Source of the DNA: Planctomyces sp. SH-PL14
GTDB lineage: Bacteria; Planctomycetota; Planctomycetia; Planctomycetales; Planctomycetaceae
NCBI RefSeq assembly: GCF_001610835.1
Contig: NZ_CP011270.1
Span: 1-64,000, forward strand
Direction: 5' to 3'
DNA length: 64,000 nt
The notes beneath the pieces were generated by a model that was given only the letters and a program-made list of their open reading frames with translations, was not told the DNA's origin and did no database searches. Positions 36,338-44,622 of this stretch are shown here, one piece after another. The translations under genes and the position numbers were made by a program. Numbering within the stretch: position 1 is the first letter of the stretch; every line of letters begins with the position of its first letter.

Positions 36338-37046
36338 GGTCGAAGTGCAGCGGGGTGACGGTCGCGTAACCGTTCGTCAGCTCGCACACATCGGTCCCCG
36401 GTTCGAGGGAGTGGTTCCGCAGCGGATCGAGGCCGCTCCAGTAATACGGGCGGCCCCGCGGATCGATTCGTTTTTCGACCGTATCGGTGTGCCGCCGGAT
36501 CGCCATGGAGCAGACCTTCACCCCCTTGGGACCGGCCTCCGTCGTGTCGGGGAAGTTGATGTTCCACAGCATCCCCTGCCGCTCCTCGCGGTTCAGAATC
36601 TGGCGGATCAGCGCCACGGCCCGCTTCCCGGCGGCGTGGTAGTCCGGCGGCGTCCCCTGGGCGAGCGAGACCGCGATCGAGTTGATGCCGAAGAACGCCC
36701 CTTCAATCGCCGCGGCCACTGTTCCCGAATAGAGAACGTTGATCCCGACGTTCGCCCCGGAGTTGATCCCGCTCACGATCAGGTCGGGCCGGCGGGGGCA
36801 GAACTCGAGCACCCCCATCTTGGTGCAGTCGGCCGGGCTGCCGTCGACGGCCCAGCCGTAGCGGCCCGTCTCATCCTTGATCTCGCGGGCCATGATCGGA
36901 TGGAGGTATGTGATCCGGTGCCCTACCCCGCTCTGCTCGACGAGCGGAGCGACAACCGTCACGTCCCCCAGTTCCTTCAGGACGTCGCTCATGGCGCGGA
37001 GGCCGGGGGCGTAGATGCCGTCGTCGTTGACCAACAAAATCTGCAT
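36279..37046 (-). CDS. surE: 5'/3'-nucleotidase SurE
   Basis: Metal-dependent phosphatase acting on nucleoside monophosphates and some polyphosphates. The metal-binding LLVNDDG is at the N terminus, then [13 protein letters not shown] and [14 protein letters not shown] (Asn ligand) and GTVAAAIEG. It has 255 residues, family length. The chosen ATG gives [10 protein letters not shown] with GAGG about 10 bases upstream; an in-frame GTG three codons earlier is less likely. Its last 59 bp run antisense to the SulP-carbonic anhydrase gene. Confidence 0.95.
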   Translation of the reverse strand: MQILLVNDDGIYAPGLRAMSDVLKELGDVTVVAPLVEQSGVGHRITYLHPIMAREIKDETGRYGWAVDGSPADCTKMGVLEFCPRRPDLIVSGINSGANVGINVLYSGTVAAAIEGAFFGINSIAVSLAQGTPPDYHAAGKRAVALIRQILNREERQGMLWNINFPDTTEAGPKGVKVCSMAIRRHTDTVEKRIDPRGRPYYWSGLDPLRNHSLEPGTDVCELTNGYATVTPLHFDLTDRGAAGAWESIPLSFPC

Positions 37047-37228
37047 GGGGAACACACCTCAATCCGGAAAGACGCCGGACCATGATCCGGGGCGTCGAGA
37101 TAACGATCTGATTCTAGGAGAGACCGGCCGCGGCGGTCGCCGGTTCACCGTCATTCTCTCCACGGCTGACGGCCCGACTGGACACGCTATCATCCACCAA
37201 ACTTTGCTCCACTCGCCTGGGATGCGTG

Positions 37229-37711
37229 ATGCTGTTCGTCGATCTGCTCGCCCGCTGGGCTCACGTTGGTGCCGCCATCGTCCTGATGGGGGGAACGATC
37301 TTCACCCGCTACGTCCTGATGCCGGCGGCGAAGGAGCTACCCGCCGATCAGCATGACGCCCTCCGGGCCCGGATCCGGGCGACGTGGAGCCGCGTCGTCT
37401 CGATCGGGATTCTGCTGCTGCTCCTGAGCGGCTTCTACAACTTCTTCACGAAGTCGATCCCGCAGCACAAGGGGGACGGGCTCTACCACGCCCTGATGGG
37501 GACCAAGATCCTCATCGCCTTCGTGGTCTTCTTCCTGGCCTCGGTTCTGACCGGCCGGTCGCAGAAGTTCGAGTCCTGGCGGCAGCAGCCCGCGAAGTGG
37601 CTGACGATCCTGATTCTGCTCTCGGCGGTGACCGCCGGCATCGGCAGCTTCCTGAAGGTCCGCGGCGGCAAGCCGACCCTGGTCATGGTTCCGACCGCGA
37701 CCGCCGAATAG
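37229..37711 (+). CDS. Four-helix membrane protein, function unknown
   Basis: A 160-residue protein with about four hydrophobic segments: LLARWAHVGAAIVLMGGTIF near the N terminus, VSIGILLLLLSGFYNFF, LIAFVVFFLASVLTG and LTILILLSAVTAGIGSF. Conserved-looking His and Trp in ARWAHVG and the layout recall CopD-like or heme-handling small membrane proteins, but I cannot name the family. A GTG directly before the ATG is an alternative start. It is convergent with the His-rich lipoprotein gene. Confidence 0.8.
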   Translation: MLFVDLLARWAHVGAAIVLMGGTIFTRYVLMPAAKELPADQHDALRARIRATWSRVVSIGILLLLLSGFYNFFTKSIPQHKGDGLYHALMGTKILIAFVVFFLASVLTGRSQKFESWRQQPAKWLTILILLSAVTAGIGSFLKVRGGKPTLVMVPTATAE

Positions 37712-37744
37712 ACCGCGCCGGCCGAGTTGGCCTCAGAAACGAAA

Positions 37745-37773
37745 ACGCCGCCTCGCGGGAATCGAGGCGGCGT
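37745..37773 (-). terminator. Terminator of the His-rich lipoprotein gene
   Basis: A perfect 11-bp stem ACGCCGCCTCG/CGAGGCGGCGT, followed on the minus strand by TTTTCGTTTC. It lies between two convergent genes and may act for both. Confidence 0.75.
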
Positions 37774-37829
37774 CGATGCGGGCTCCTGTCTGGATTGCTC
37801 CAGGGGGTCGTTCCGGAGCCGCGGCCAGC

Positions 37830-38378
37830 TTACTTCGCCGGCTCGGCCTTCTTCTCGTGCTCGTGGTCATGATCGTGGTGGTGCTCGATGGCGCCGGTCG
37901 TCGTCTTGCCGCCGACGGTCAGCTCGACCTTCCCCACGACGTCTTCGATGTCCTCGACCTTGGCCGGAACCGCGTCCGCGGCGATGACGTATCGCGAGGA
38001 CTTCTCGGCGGTCTCCCCGTCCTTCGGGGTCGACTTCGCTTCGAGGGTGACGTCCTTCTCTTCGGCCTTCACGACGAGCTTGACGGTCGCCCCTTCAACC
38101 GGCGCGGCGGTCTTGGCGTCGCCGCCCAGGATGTAGATCGAGATCTCGCGAGTCGGGGCCATGGCGACTTCGCCGTGGTATTCGCCGAGCTCGATGATGT
38201 GGCCGCCGTTGGGGCCGTGTTCGTGGGCATGATCGTGATGGTCATGTCCGTGGTCGTCCCCCTTGCTGACGGGAGTCGTGTTGGAGACAGGCTTCGGCTG
38301 GTTGGCGTTCTCGCAGCCAGCCAGCAGCAGGCCGCCGGTCAGAATCAGGCCCAGGGTGCGGCGGGAAAGGCGAATCAT
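37830..38378 (-). CDS. His-rich lipoprotein, probable metal-binding
   Basis: A 182-residue protein with a lipoprotein signal (LILTGGLLLAGC) followed by a His/Asp cluster (DDHGHDHHDHAHEHG) and, at the C terminus, another (EHHHDHDHEHEKK). The middle is a beta-rich domain with EVAMAPTREISIYILG. The His clusters suggest zinc, nickel or copper binding outside the cytoplasm. I start at MIRLSRRTLG, where the signal begins; an upstream in-frame ATG at 38495 gives no signal. An efflux or uptake partner is not adjacent. Confidence 0.85.
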   Translation of the reverse strand: MIRLSRRTLGLILTGGLLLAGCENANQPKPVSNTTPVSKGDDHGHDHHDHAHEHGPNGGHIIELGEYHGEVAMAPTREISIYILGGDAKTAAPVEGATVKLVVKAEEKDVTLEAKSTPKDGETAEKSSRYVIAADAVPAKVEDIEDVVGKVELTVGGKTTTGAIEHHHDHDHEHEKKAEPAK

Positions 38379-38639
38379 AGGTCTCTCGAACTTCCTGAGT
38401 GCGACGAATGCGAGGGGCTGTGTCACGTCCTCCGTGACTCTCCTGACCTCTCGCAGGCGTACGTTAGCAGATGGCCTCCTGCAAATCCTATGCACCAGGG
38501 TTTTCGGCCCCGGCCCGACTAGCTTTCCCTGTGTCTGGGGGTTTCACGAATTGGGAGACGTTTGAACCACGGAGGCGCGGAGGGGCGCTTCGCCAGTCTC
38601 GTGGACGCGTTCGTGAGATGCTGCGGGAGGAGACAGGGG

Positions 38640-38671
38640 GCCACGGATGAACACGGATCAACACAGATAGA
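38640..38671 (+). repeat. Family C repeat core, copy 1
   Basis: CCACGGATGAACACGGATCA followed by ACACAGATAG. A degenerate arm resembling the family C arms (GAACCACGGAGGCGCGGAGG) lies about 75 bp upstream at 38564. Confidence 0.7.
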
Positions 38672-38717
38672 GGCAGGGATGCCATCGCCGATTGGCGGTC
38701 GCCAAAGACAGGTCTCA

Positions 38718-39061
38718 CCGGGTCCAGGGGCACCCTGGTGGGGAGTGCAGAGGGGCAACGCCCCTTTGCCCGCCGGAGGCCTGGCCGTCGAGAGATGTCT
38801 GAAGGAGATCGTGTCCAAACGCGGACACAGTGCCGTATGCCCCCTTACTAATCCGCGGGGATTGCAAAACAAGCGGTGTGGTGTGGGGGAGTCCTCATCG
38901 CCGGTACCACAAAGGGGATATCCGTTGCGTCCCACGGTTCTTCACAGGAGTGCCTCCGGCGGCAAGGGGGCCTGTGTTGTTTCTTGGCCCCTTGACCCCG
39001 GCTGCCGTGGCACATTGGGTTTGAGCTATGGGAGCTTCGCCGGCAAGGACGCGGTTCGAGC
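38718..39061 (-). repeat. Family A dispersed repeat, copy 6
   Basis: Full reverse copy beginning CCGGGTCCAGGGGCACCCTG. Its inner-left hairpin (in element orientation hairpin 1) has an enlarged loop, here GGCCTGTGTTGTTTCTTGGC, the same sequence as in the other hairpin of copy 4. It lies between the His-rich lipoprotein and a small cytosolic protein. Confidence 0.92.
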
Positions 39062-39197
39062 CAACACGTCCTCCTTGACAACCGCAATCCAGCGAATGCG
39101 CCCAGCATCCGACGAACCGCGCCCGCCTGCGGTGCAAAGTTCCCGGCTGTCACCTACCCTCGCAGAAACTTCTCTCCCGCATTCCCCGCCATCTCCG

Positions 39198-39605
39198 ATG
39201 TCACTCCTGCACCAGATCCGGCTTCGCGGTCCCTGGGAGTTCTTCTCCTCCGATGCGGTCGACGGCGCACCGGCACGGATCGATCTCCCCGAGGAGTGGG
39301 AACGCCTCAGCGAATTGGCGGGACCGGTCCGGCTGCGGCGGCGATTTCATCGGCCGACCGGCCTCGATGCGAAACAACAATTGAAAGTTCGCGTCCCGGG
39401 AAGCGCGGACGGCTGCGGCATCGAAGTGAACGGCCGTCCGGTCGACCGCAGTCCTCACGAGCAGGAGAGCGTGGTCTGGACGCTCCCCCCGCTGGAGGCC
39501 AGCAACGTTCTGGTCATCATGCTTTCCGGCAGCGACGACCGCGACTGGTCGACCTGGCAGGAGCCGGTCGTCCTCGAAATCCACGATGCGCCGCCCGCGG
39601 GCTGA
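39198..39605 (+). CDS. Small protein with galactose-binding-like fold
   Basis: A 135-residue protein, probably cytoplasmic because no signal peptide is seen. Its pattern (LRGPWEFFSSDAVDG, DLPEEWERL, GPVRLRRRFHRP, then PGSADGCGIEVNGRPVDRS and LPPLEASNVLVIMLSG) resembles the jelly-roll sugar-binding domain of glycoside hydrolases, standing alone. Enzymatic activity is not expected. The ATG gives MSLLHQIRLRGPW; a longer upstream open frame runs through the family A repeat and is rejected. It is convergent with rnc. Confidence 0.72.
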   Translation: MSLLHQIRLRGPWEFFSSDAVDGAPARIDLPEEWERLSELAGPVRLRRRFHRPTGLDAKQQLKVRVPGSADGCGIEVNGRPVDRSPHEQESVVWTLPPLEASNVLVIMLSGSDDRDWSTWQEPVVLEIHDAPPAG

Positions 39606-39641
39606 GCCCATCGGCCGGCGATCTCCGATCGGCTCGCACGC

Positions 39642-40376
39642 CTACTCCGCGGTATGGGGCGGCTCGGCCCCTTCCATGACGCAGAGCGCGTTCTCAGCCG
39701 CCCGCTGCTCCGCCGATTTCTTGCTGGGGCCCCACGCTCCGGGGAACTCCTGGTCCTTGACGACTGCCGCCACTTTAAAGCACTTCGAGTGGTCGGGGCC
39801 CTTCTCGTCGATCACCCGGTAGCCCGGTGTCGCCCCCTGTTGCCGCTGCACCGACTGCTGAAGAATACTTTTGTAGTTGATCCCCGATTCGAGCTGCGCC
39901 GCGGACAGGATGTCGTCCATGAACAGCCGCTGGACGATGGCATGCGCCTTGTCGAACCCGCCGTCGACGTAGATCCCGCCGATGATCGCTTCGATGGCGG
40001 CCGCAATCACCGAAGAGGGGAGCCGCCCATGCGCCGAGATCCCCCGGCCCAGGACGAGATACTTTTCGAGCCCCATCCGGCGGGCCAGCGTGGCGCACGA
40101 GGCGCGGCTGACGACGACCGACTTGATCCGAGTCAGCTCCCCTTCGGCATTGGCCGGAAAGCGGGTGAAGAGCGTCTCGCAGATCGTCAGTCCCAGGACC
40201 GCATCCCCGAGAAACTCGAGCCGTTCATTCGATTCCAAGCGGGTCTTGGCCGCCGACGCGTGCGTCAGGCACCGGTACAGCAGATCCTTGTCGCGAAACT
40301 CATAACCGAGAACAGCTTCGCATTCGGCCAGAAGCTCGGGTGAAACCCCCGGGCTTCCGTTGTCCTTCTTCGACAT
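39642..40376 (-). CDS. rnc: Ribonuclease III
   Basis: Double-strand-specific endoribonuclease for rRNA and mRNA processing, 244 residues. The catalytic domain has the signature SNERLEFLGDAVLGL with the essential Glu/Asp pattern, and a second helix VIAAAIEAIIGGIYVDGG; a C-terminal dsRNA-binding domain follows (YKSILQQSVQRQ to KKSAEQRAAENAL). The usual second acidic pair reads LADAFEA; here the Asp is Ala, while the Glu is kept. I start at MSKKDNGS; the ATG 36 codons earlier gives unrelated sequence. A 39-nt nested hairpin lies in its 5' leader region. Confidence 0.93.
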   Translation of the reverse strand: MSKKDNGSPGVSPELLAECEAVLGYEFRDKDLLYRCLTHASAAKTRLESNERLEFLGDAVLGLTICETLFTRFPANAEGELTRIKSVVVSRASCATLARRMGLEKYLVLGRGISAHGRLPSSVIAAAIEAIIGGIYVDGGFDKAHAIVQRLFMDDILSAAQLESGINYKSILQQSVQRQQGATPGYRVIDEKGPDHSKCFKVAAVVKDQEFPGAWGPSKKSAEQRAAENALCVMEGAEPPHTAE

Positions 40377-40455
40377 GTGACATTCCCAGGCGAAGCACGC
40401 CCGCCGGCAGCTTGCCGGGAACGCACCCGCAGTGAGGGGAAAGGGGACCATGAAG

Positions 40456-40494
40456 AAGGAGACCGGCATCCGCCAGGCGGACAACGGTCTCCTT
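40456..40494 (-). promoter_or_regulatory. Nested hairpin in the rnc leader region
   Basis: Outer 10-bp stem AAGGAGACCG/CGGTCTCCTT with an inner TCCGC/GCGGA stem, 80-118 bp upstream of the rnc start. There is no T-tract on either strand. If transcribed with rnc it would form a long double-stranded stem, a possible substrate for its own product. Confidence 0.4.
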
Positions 40495-40631
40495 GTTCAC
40501 ACAACGGGATTGTGATGCACGACACGGCTTGAAGCAATCCGCGAATCCCGGGGCGGCATTCTTTCGCAACAAAATGAAACCTCGCTCTCGCGCCGGTCTC
40601 TGCCTGGGAACCGGCGGTCAGCGACCGCCCT

Positions 40632-41390
40632 CTACGACGCTCTCCGCCGTGACCACGCGATCCGACATCCCGACAACTCCCGCTTCAGTGTGAGGTATCC
40701 GTTCAGAGTGATCCGCGTCTTCTGAACGTCCAGCCATTTCAGCCCACGGAAAGCCAGGAGATGCGGCAGCGCGGTATCCCCGATATCCGTCGAACGAAGC
40801 GAGAGCCATTCCAGATCCCGCCAGCGCACGAGACGCCGCAGCCCGCTCCCTTCCAACTCAGAATCATCCAGGTCGAGACACCACACCGTCTCCAGCGGCT
40901 CCAGGTATGCCAGACCGAAGTCTGTGACCCGCGTTCCTGCCAGGCTGAGCAATTCGAGTCGCGAGAGCCCGCCCAGCTCGCTGAGACCGACATCGGTGAT
41001 GGACGTCCCGTCGAGATCCAGGACTTCCAGGTTGGTCTGTCGAACCAGCCGCGGCAGGCTGGCGTCCGTCACGGCGGTGTCGTTCAACAGAAGTTCCTCG
41101 ATCCCGTCGAGCTTCACGATCTCCGCGAAGTCTTCATCCGTACACGCCGTTCCGCACAGGTCCACAATCCACTGATGCGAAAACCGGTCTCGGCGAAGCT
41201 GCCCCGCCAGATCGTCAATCCGCCGCGTGACCGCGGCCACCGTTTGGTCCGCGGGAGGGCGAGCCCAGAGATGGCTGCCGCAGGCGGGACAGAAGCCGTC
41301 CCCCAGCAGGCTGACGAGGACGGCCACGAGCCGGCCGCAGACCTGGCAGCGGAACTGCTCTCCTCCGGGGTCGGTGGCGGTCGGCTTCAA
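40632..41390 (-). CDS. Zinc-ribbon leucine-rich-repeat protein
   Basis: A 252-residue protein: an N-terminal zinc ribbon (CQVCGRL...CPACGSH) followed by about six leucine-rich repeats of 23-25 residues (for example LEVLDLDGTSITDVGLSELG and LELLSLAGTRVTDFGLAYLE), usual for protein-protein contacts. No signal peptide is seen, so it is probably cytoplasmic. The start is TTG behind GGAGG and overlaps the stop of the preceding DUF1992 gene as TTGA (41387-41390), so the two are likely translated together. An ATG at 41651 lies inside the DUF1992 gene in another frame and is rejected. Function unknown. Confidence 0.75.
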   Translation of the reverse strand: MKPTATDPGGEQFRCQVCGRLVAVLVSLLGDGFCPACGSHLWARPPADQTVAAVTRRIDDLAGQLRRDRFSHQWIVDLCGTACTDEDFAEIVKLDGIEELLLNDTAVTDASLPRLVRQTNLEVLDLDGTSITDVGLSELGGLSRLELLSLAGTRVTDFGLAYLEPLETVWCLDLDDSELEGSGLRRLVRWRDLEWLSLRSTDIGDTALPHLLAFRGLKWLDVQKTRITLNGYLTLKRELSGCRIAWSRRRAS

Positions 41391-41827
41391 GCTCCCCTCC
41401 CCTTTCGCCGCTCCTGCCAGGCCGTCACCTCCGCTTCGACGTCGAGCGGCAGCACCACGATCGACGGGCCGGGCTGCGGGGAGGCGATCGCCTCGCGGAT
41501 CTCCTTGTTGAGCGTTGTCAGCAGCCGGCGGACCTGCGATTCCTCCGCCAGGGTCTCGATCTCTCCCCGGACGACTTCGATCCGACGGCGGACCGCCAAG
41601 AGCGGGGGGAGCAGTGAAATCTGCTCTGCCTTGAGCTTCTTTTTGAGCCACCAGTCCTCGCCGAGGGGCTCGTCGAGGTCCTGCAGCGGCTGGCCGAACC
41701 CTTCGATCTGGTCGAACTTCCCCTGCATCTGGGCTTCGCGAATCCGGTACTCCGCCAGGCTCCCGATCGGAGCCCCGACGGGGCGGCGGGGCGGAACGGG
41801 CTGCGGCTCACGATCGCTTTCGGACAT
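41387..41827 (-). CDS. DUF1992 (DnaJC28-like conserved domain) protein
   Basis: A 146-residue protein with the DUF1992 pattern: YRIREAQMQGKFDQIEGFGQ, LDEPLGEDWWLKKKLKAEQI and LPPLLAVRRRIEV. The family is called DnaJ homologue subfamily C member 28, conserved domain, though it has no J domain; its role is unknown. A GGGAGAG SD precedes the chosen ATG (MSESDREPQ). It is followed by the LRR gene with a TTGA overlap. It is divergent from the PP2C gene. Confidence 0.85.
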   Translation of the reverse strand: MSESDREPQPVPPRRPVGAPIGSLAEYRIREAQMQGKFDQIEGFGQPLQDLDEPLGEDWWLKKKLKAEQISLLPPLLAVRRRIEVVRGEIETLAEESQVRRLLTTLNKEIREAIASPQPGPSIVVLPLDVEAEVTAWQERRKGRGA

Positions 41828-42092
41828 CCACTTTCTCTCCCGCCAGAAGACTCGTCGCGAAATTTTACCGCCGCCGGGGCGCGGCGACGATGCGTTCCGG
41901 GCAGGAGAAATGCTCGCCGGAACACCGTGATTTCGCCCCAAAGTGAAATCCTGTCGAGCGTTGGCTGTCCGTCACACCCGCCGATATGATGGCCGAAATA
42001 CGGAATGGCGCAGTCAACCCAGGCAGCGGGCGGGTGGGGAGCCAGGAGTCCGCCGAACGCCGCTGTCGATCGTTACCACGGGTCCAGACCCC

Positions 42093-43406
42093 ATGCGGTG
42101 GGAGCAGAAAATCCAGTTCGCCACGCTGTCCGATGTCGGGCTGCGCCGTTCGAACAATGAGGATTCTCTTGCCGTCGCCGTTGCCAACACGGAAGAGGAC
42201 TTCGAGAACCACGGCCACCTGTTCCTCGTCGCCGACGGGATGGGGGGGCACGCGGTCGGCGAGCTCGCCAGCAAGATTGCCGCGGAGACCGTCCCGCACA
42301 CGTATCTGAAGCAGGACTCGGGTGACTTTCCGTCGGCCCTGGAGAAGTCCGTCATTGAGGCCAACACCGCGATCAACACCCGCGGGGAGCAGAACCAGGA
42401 CTTCCTCAAGATGGGGACGACGTGCTCGACGCTCGTCCTCTGCCCGGAAGGGGCGTTCATCGGTCACGTCGGCGACAGCCGCATCTACCGCGTCCGCCGT
42501 GACCGGATCGACCAGCTCTCCTTCGACCACAGCCTGCACTGGGAGCTCCAGCGGCGGGACCAGAAGCTCGCGGCGCAGATCGACCTGTCGCTCCACAAGA
42601 ACGTCATCACCCGCTGCCTGGGCCCCGAGCCCAAGGTGATGGTCGATGTCGAGGGGCCGCATCCGATCCTGCCGGCGGACGGGTTCATCCTCTGTTCCGA
42701 CGGCCTCAGCAACCTTGTCGCGGACGAGGAGATGGGGGCCATCGTCCGGGACCTGGCTCCGAACGTCGCCTGCCGCCTCCTGATCGACCTCGCCAACGCC
42801 CGCGGCGGGACCGACAACTGCACGGCGATCGTGGTCAAGGTGGGTGATCTCCCGGCCAATGTCCCGCCGCCGTTCGTTCCGGATGAACCCCAGGCCCCCA
42901 GCCTCGGCTGGGCGTGGCTGTTCGCCTTCTGGGGGGCGGCCATGCTGTTCATCTGGGGGCTGGCGCTGCTGTTCTTTGGCCACCCGTGGAAGGGGATCAT
43001 CCTCACGGCTCTGGCCGGATTCGGCGGGGTGGGAATGCTGCTGGTCTCGTTCCGGCAGCGTCGGAAGCTGATCGAGGAGCATGTCGACCAGGGGGAGACG
43101 CATATCGCGCGGGCTCACCGGACGGCGGTGGCGCTCGATTCGAAGCAGTTGTTCGAGGTGCTGGCGACGGTGGAAACGCAGCTTCGCCGTCCGGCTCAGG
43201 ATGACCATTGGGAGGTCGACTGGGCGAAGCACGAAGAGGCGATCAAGGCGGCGGCGAAGGGGAAGTCGGAGAAGCGGCATGCGAAGGCGTGCCGTGATCT
43301 GGCGCGGGCGATCGAGCTGATCATGACGCAGTTGCCGGCGTCGGCGCGAGAGAAGCCGTCGGAAGAGAAGAAGAAGCCAGCCGAAAAGGCGGACGGCAAA
43401 GTCTGA
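42093..43406 (+). CDS. PP2C-family Ser/Thr phosphatase with membrane anchor
   Basis: A 437-residue protein. The first 240 residues form a PP2C metal-dependent phosphatase with all usual motifs: SNNEDS, VADGMGGHAVGELAS, GHVGDSRIYRVR, CSDGLSNLV and GGTDNCTAIVV, including the metal-binding aspartates. Two membrane helices follow (WAWLFAFWGAAMLFIWGLAL and GIILTALAGFGGVGMLLVSF), then a charged cytoplasmic tail. It probably counteracts Hanks-type kinases, which are numerous in planctomycetes. I start at MRWEQKIQFATLSDVG; an upstream frame is longer but not PP2C-like. A family A repeat starts 5 bp after its stop. Confidence 0.93.
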   Translation: MRWEQKIQFATLSDVGLRRSNNEDSLAVAVANTEEDFENHGHLFLVADGMGGHAVGELASKIAAETVPHTYLKQDSGDFPSALEKSVIEANTAINTRGEQNQDFLKMGTTCSTLVLCPEGAFIGHVGDSRIYRVRRDRIDQLSFDHSLHWELQRRDQKLAAQIDLSLHKNVITRCLGPEPKVMVDVEGPHPILPADGFILCSDGLSNLVADEEMGAIVRDLAPNVACRLLIDLANARGGTDNCTAIVVKVGDLPANVPPPFVPDEPQAPSLGWAWLFAFWGAAMLFIWGLALLFFGHPWKGIILTALAGFGGVGMLLVSFRQRRKLIEEHVDQGETHIARAHRTAVALDSKQLFEVLATVETQLRRPAQDDHWEVDWAKHEEAIKAAAKGKSEKRHAKACRDLARAIELIMTQLPASAREKPSEEKKKPAEKADGKV

Positions 43407-43411
43407 AAGAA

Positions 43412-43745
43412 CCGGGTCCAGGGGCACCCTGGTCAGGGGATGCAAGGGGAAGAATCCCCCTTGCCCGCCGGAGGCTTTGGTCGTCGAGAGATGTCTGAAG
43501 GAGTGAGTGTCCAAACGCGGACAGCGTGCCGGATGCCCCTCACCAACCCGCGGGATTGCAAAGCGAGCGGTGAGGTGGGAGGGAGTCCGCAACGCTGGTG
43601 CCACAAAGGGGACATTTGTTGTGTCCCACGGTTCCGCGACGAAAATGCCTCCGGCGGCAAGGGGGCGTGGCCCCCTTGACCCCCGGCTGCCGTGGCACAT
43701 TGGGTTTGAGCTATCACGTCGTGCCGGCAAGGACGTGATTCGAGC
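43412..43745 (-). repeat. Family A dispersed repeat, copy 7
   Basis: Full reverse copy starting CCGGGTCCAGGGGCACCCTG five bases after the PP2C stop, so the terminal hairpin could terminate that gene. It is followed after about 120 bp by the DUF1080 gene. Confidence 0.92.
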
Positions 43746-43866
43746 AGGAAATCCACCGCGATCAATTGCCAGTTTCGGATCGGCATGCTGTGATGCGACC
43801 AGCGAAGGACGATGCACCCCATCCGCCTTCCGGATTCTCTTTCCCGCTCTCGAAAAGGTGTCCCAC

Positions 43867-44568
43867 ATGCGCGCCTGCCTGTTCGCACTGACCGCACTGC
43901 TGTGCTTCGCCAACCCGCTCCGCGCCGAGGAAGAACCCGGCTTCAAGCCGATCTTCGACGGCAAGTCGCTCGAGAAGTGGGACGGCAACCCGGACTTCTG
44001 GCGAGTCGAAGACGGCGTCATCGTCGGACAGACCACCGCCGAAAAACCGACCAAAGGGAACACGTTCCTGATCTGGCGCGGCGGCGAGCCCGGGAACTTC
44101 GTCCTCAAGGCCGAATACAAGATCGAAGGCGGCAACTCCGGGATCCAGTACCGCAGCTTCGAAGTCCCGGACAACAAGTGGGTCGTCGGCGGCTACCAGG
44201 CCGACATCGACGCCGGCGGAACGTTCGTCGGCTCGTGCTACGGCGAACGCTTCCGCGGGATGCTCTGCGTCCGCGGCCAGAAGTGCGAGATCGGCGAGGA
44301 TGCCAAGTCCAAAGTCGTCGGCTCCGTCGGCGACAACAAGGAGCTGTTCGCCAAGGTGAAGCCGGGCGACTGGAACGAATACACGATCGAAGCGGACGGC
44401 AACCACTTCGTCCAGAAGATCAACGGCGTCGTGATGGCTGACCTCACCGACCTCGACACCAAGAACCGCCGGGCCGAAGGGATCCTCGCCCTCCAGCTCC
44501 ACGCCGGTCCGCCGATGAAGATCCAGTTCCGCAACGTGCGGATCAAGGAAGTGAAGCCCTCACTCTGA
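43867..44568 (+). CDS. Secreted DUF1080 (3-keto-disaccharide hydrolase) protein
   Basis: A 233-residue protein with a signal peptide (MRACLFALTALLCFANPLRA) and one DUF1080 domain: GFKPIFDGKSLEKWDGNPDF at the start, then LKAEYKIEGGNSGIQYRS and WNEYTIEADGNHF. The family has a concanavalin-like beta sandwich; some members cleave 3-keto-disaccharides and other 3-keto-glycosides. It is very common in planctomycetes. Its length is that of a single domain. It is convergent with the epimerase gene. Confidence 0.9.
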   Translation: MRACLFALTALLCFANPLRAEEEPGFKPIFDGKSLEKWDGNPDFWRVEDGVIVGQTTAEKPTKGNTFLIWRGGEPGNFVLKAEYKIEGGNSGIQYRSFEVPDNKWVVGGYQADIDAGGTFVGSCYGERFRGMLCVRGQKCEIGEDAKSKVVGSVGDNKELFAKVKPGDWNEYTIEADGNHFVQKINGVVMADLTDLDTKNRRAEGILALQLHAGPPMKIQFRNVRIKEVKPSL

Positions 44569-44622
44569 GCTCGAGAGGAGACCGCCGATCGGCCGCGGCG
44601 GACGGCGCATGCCATCCCGGGA

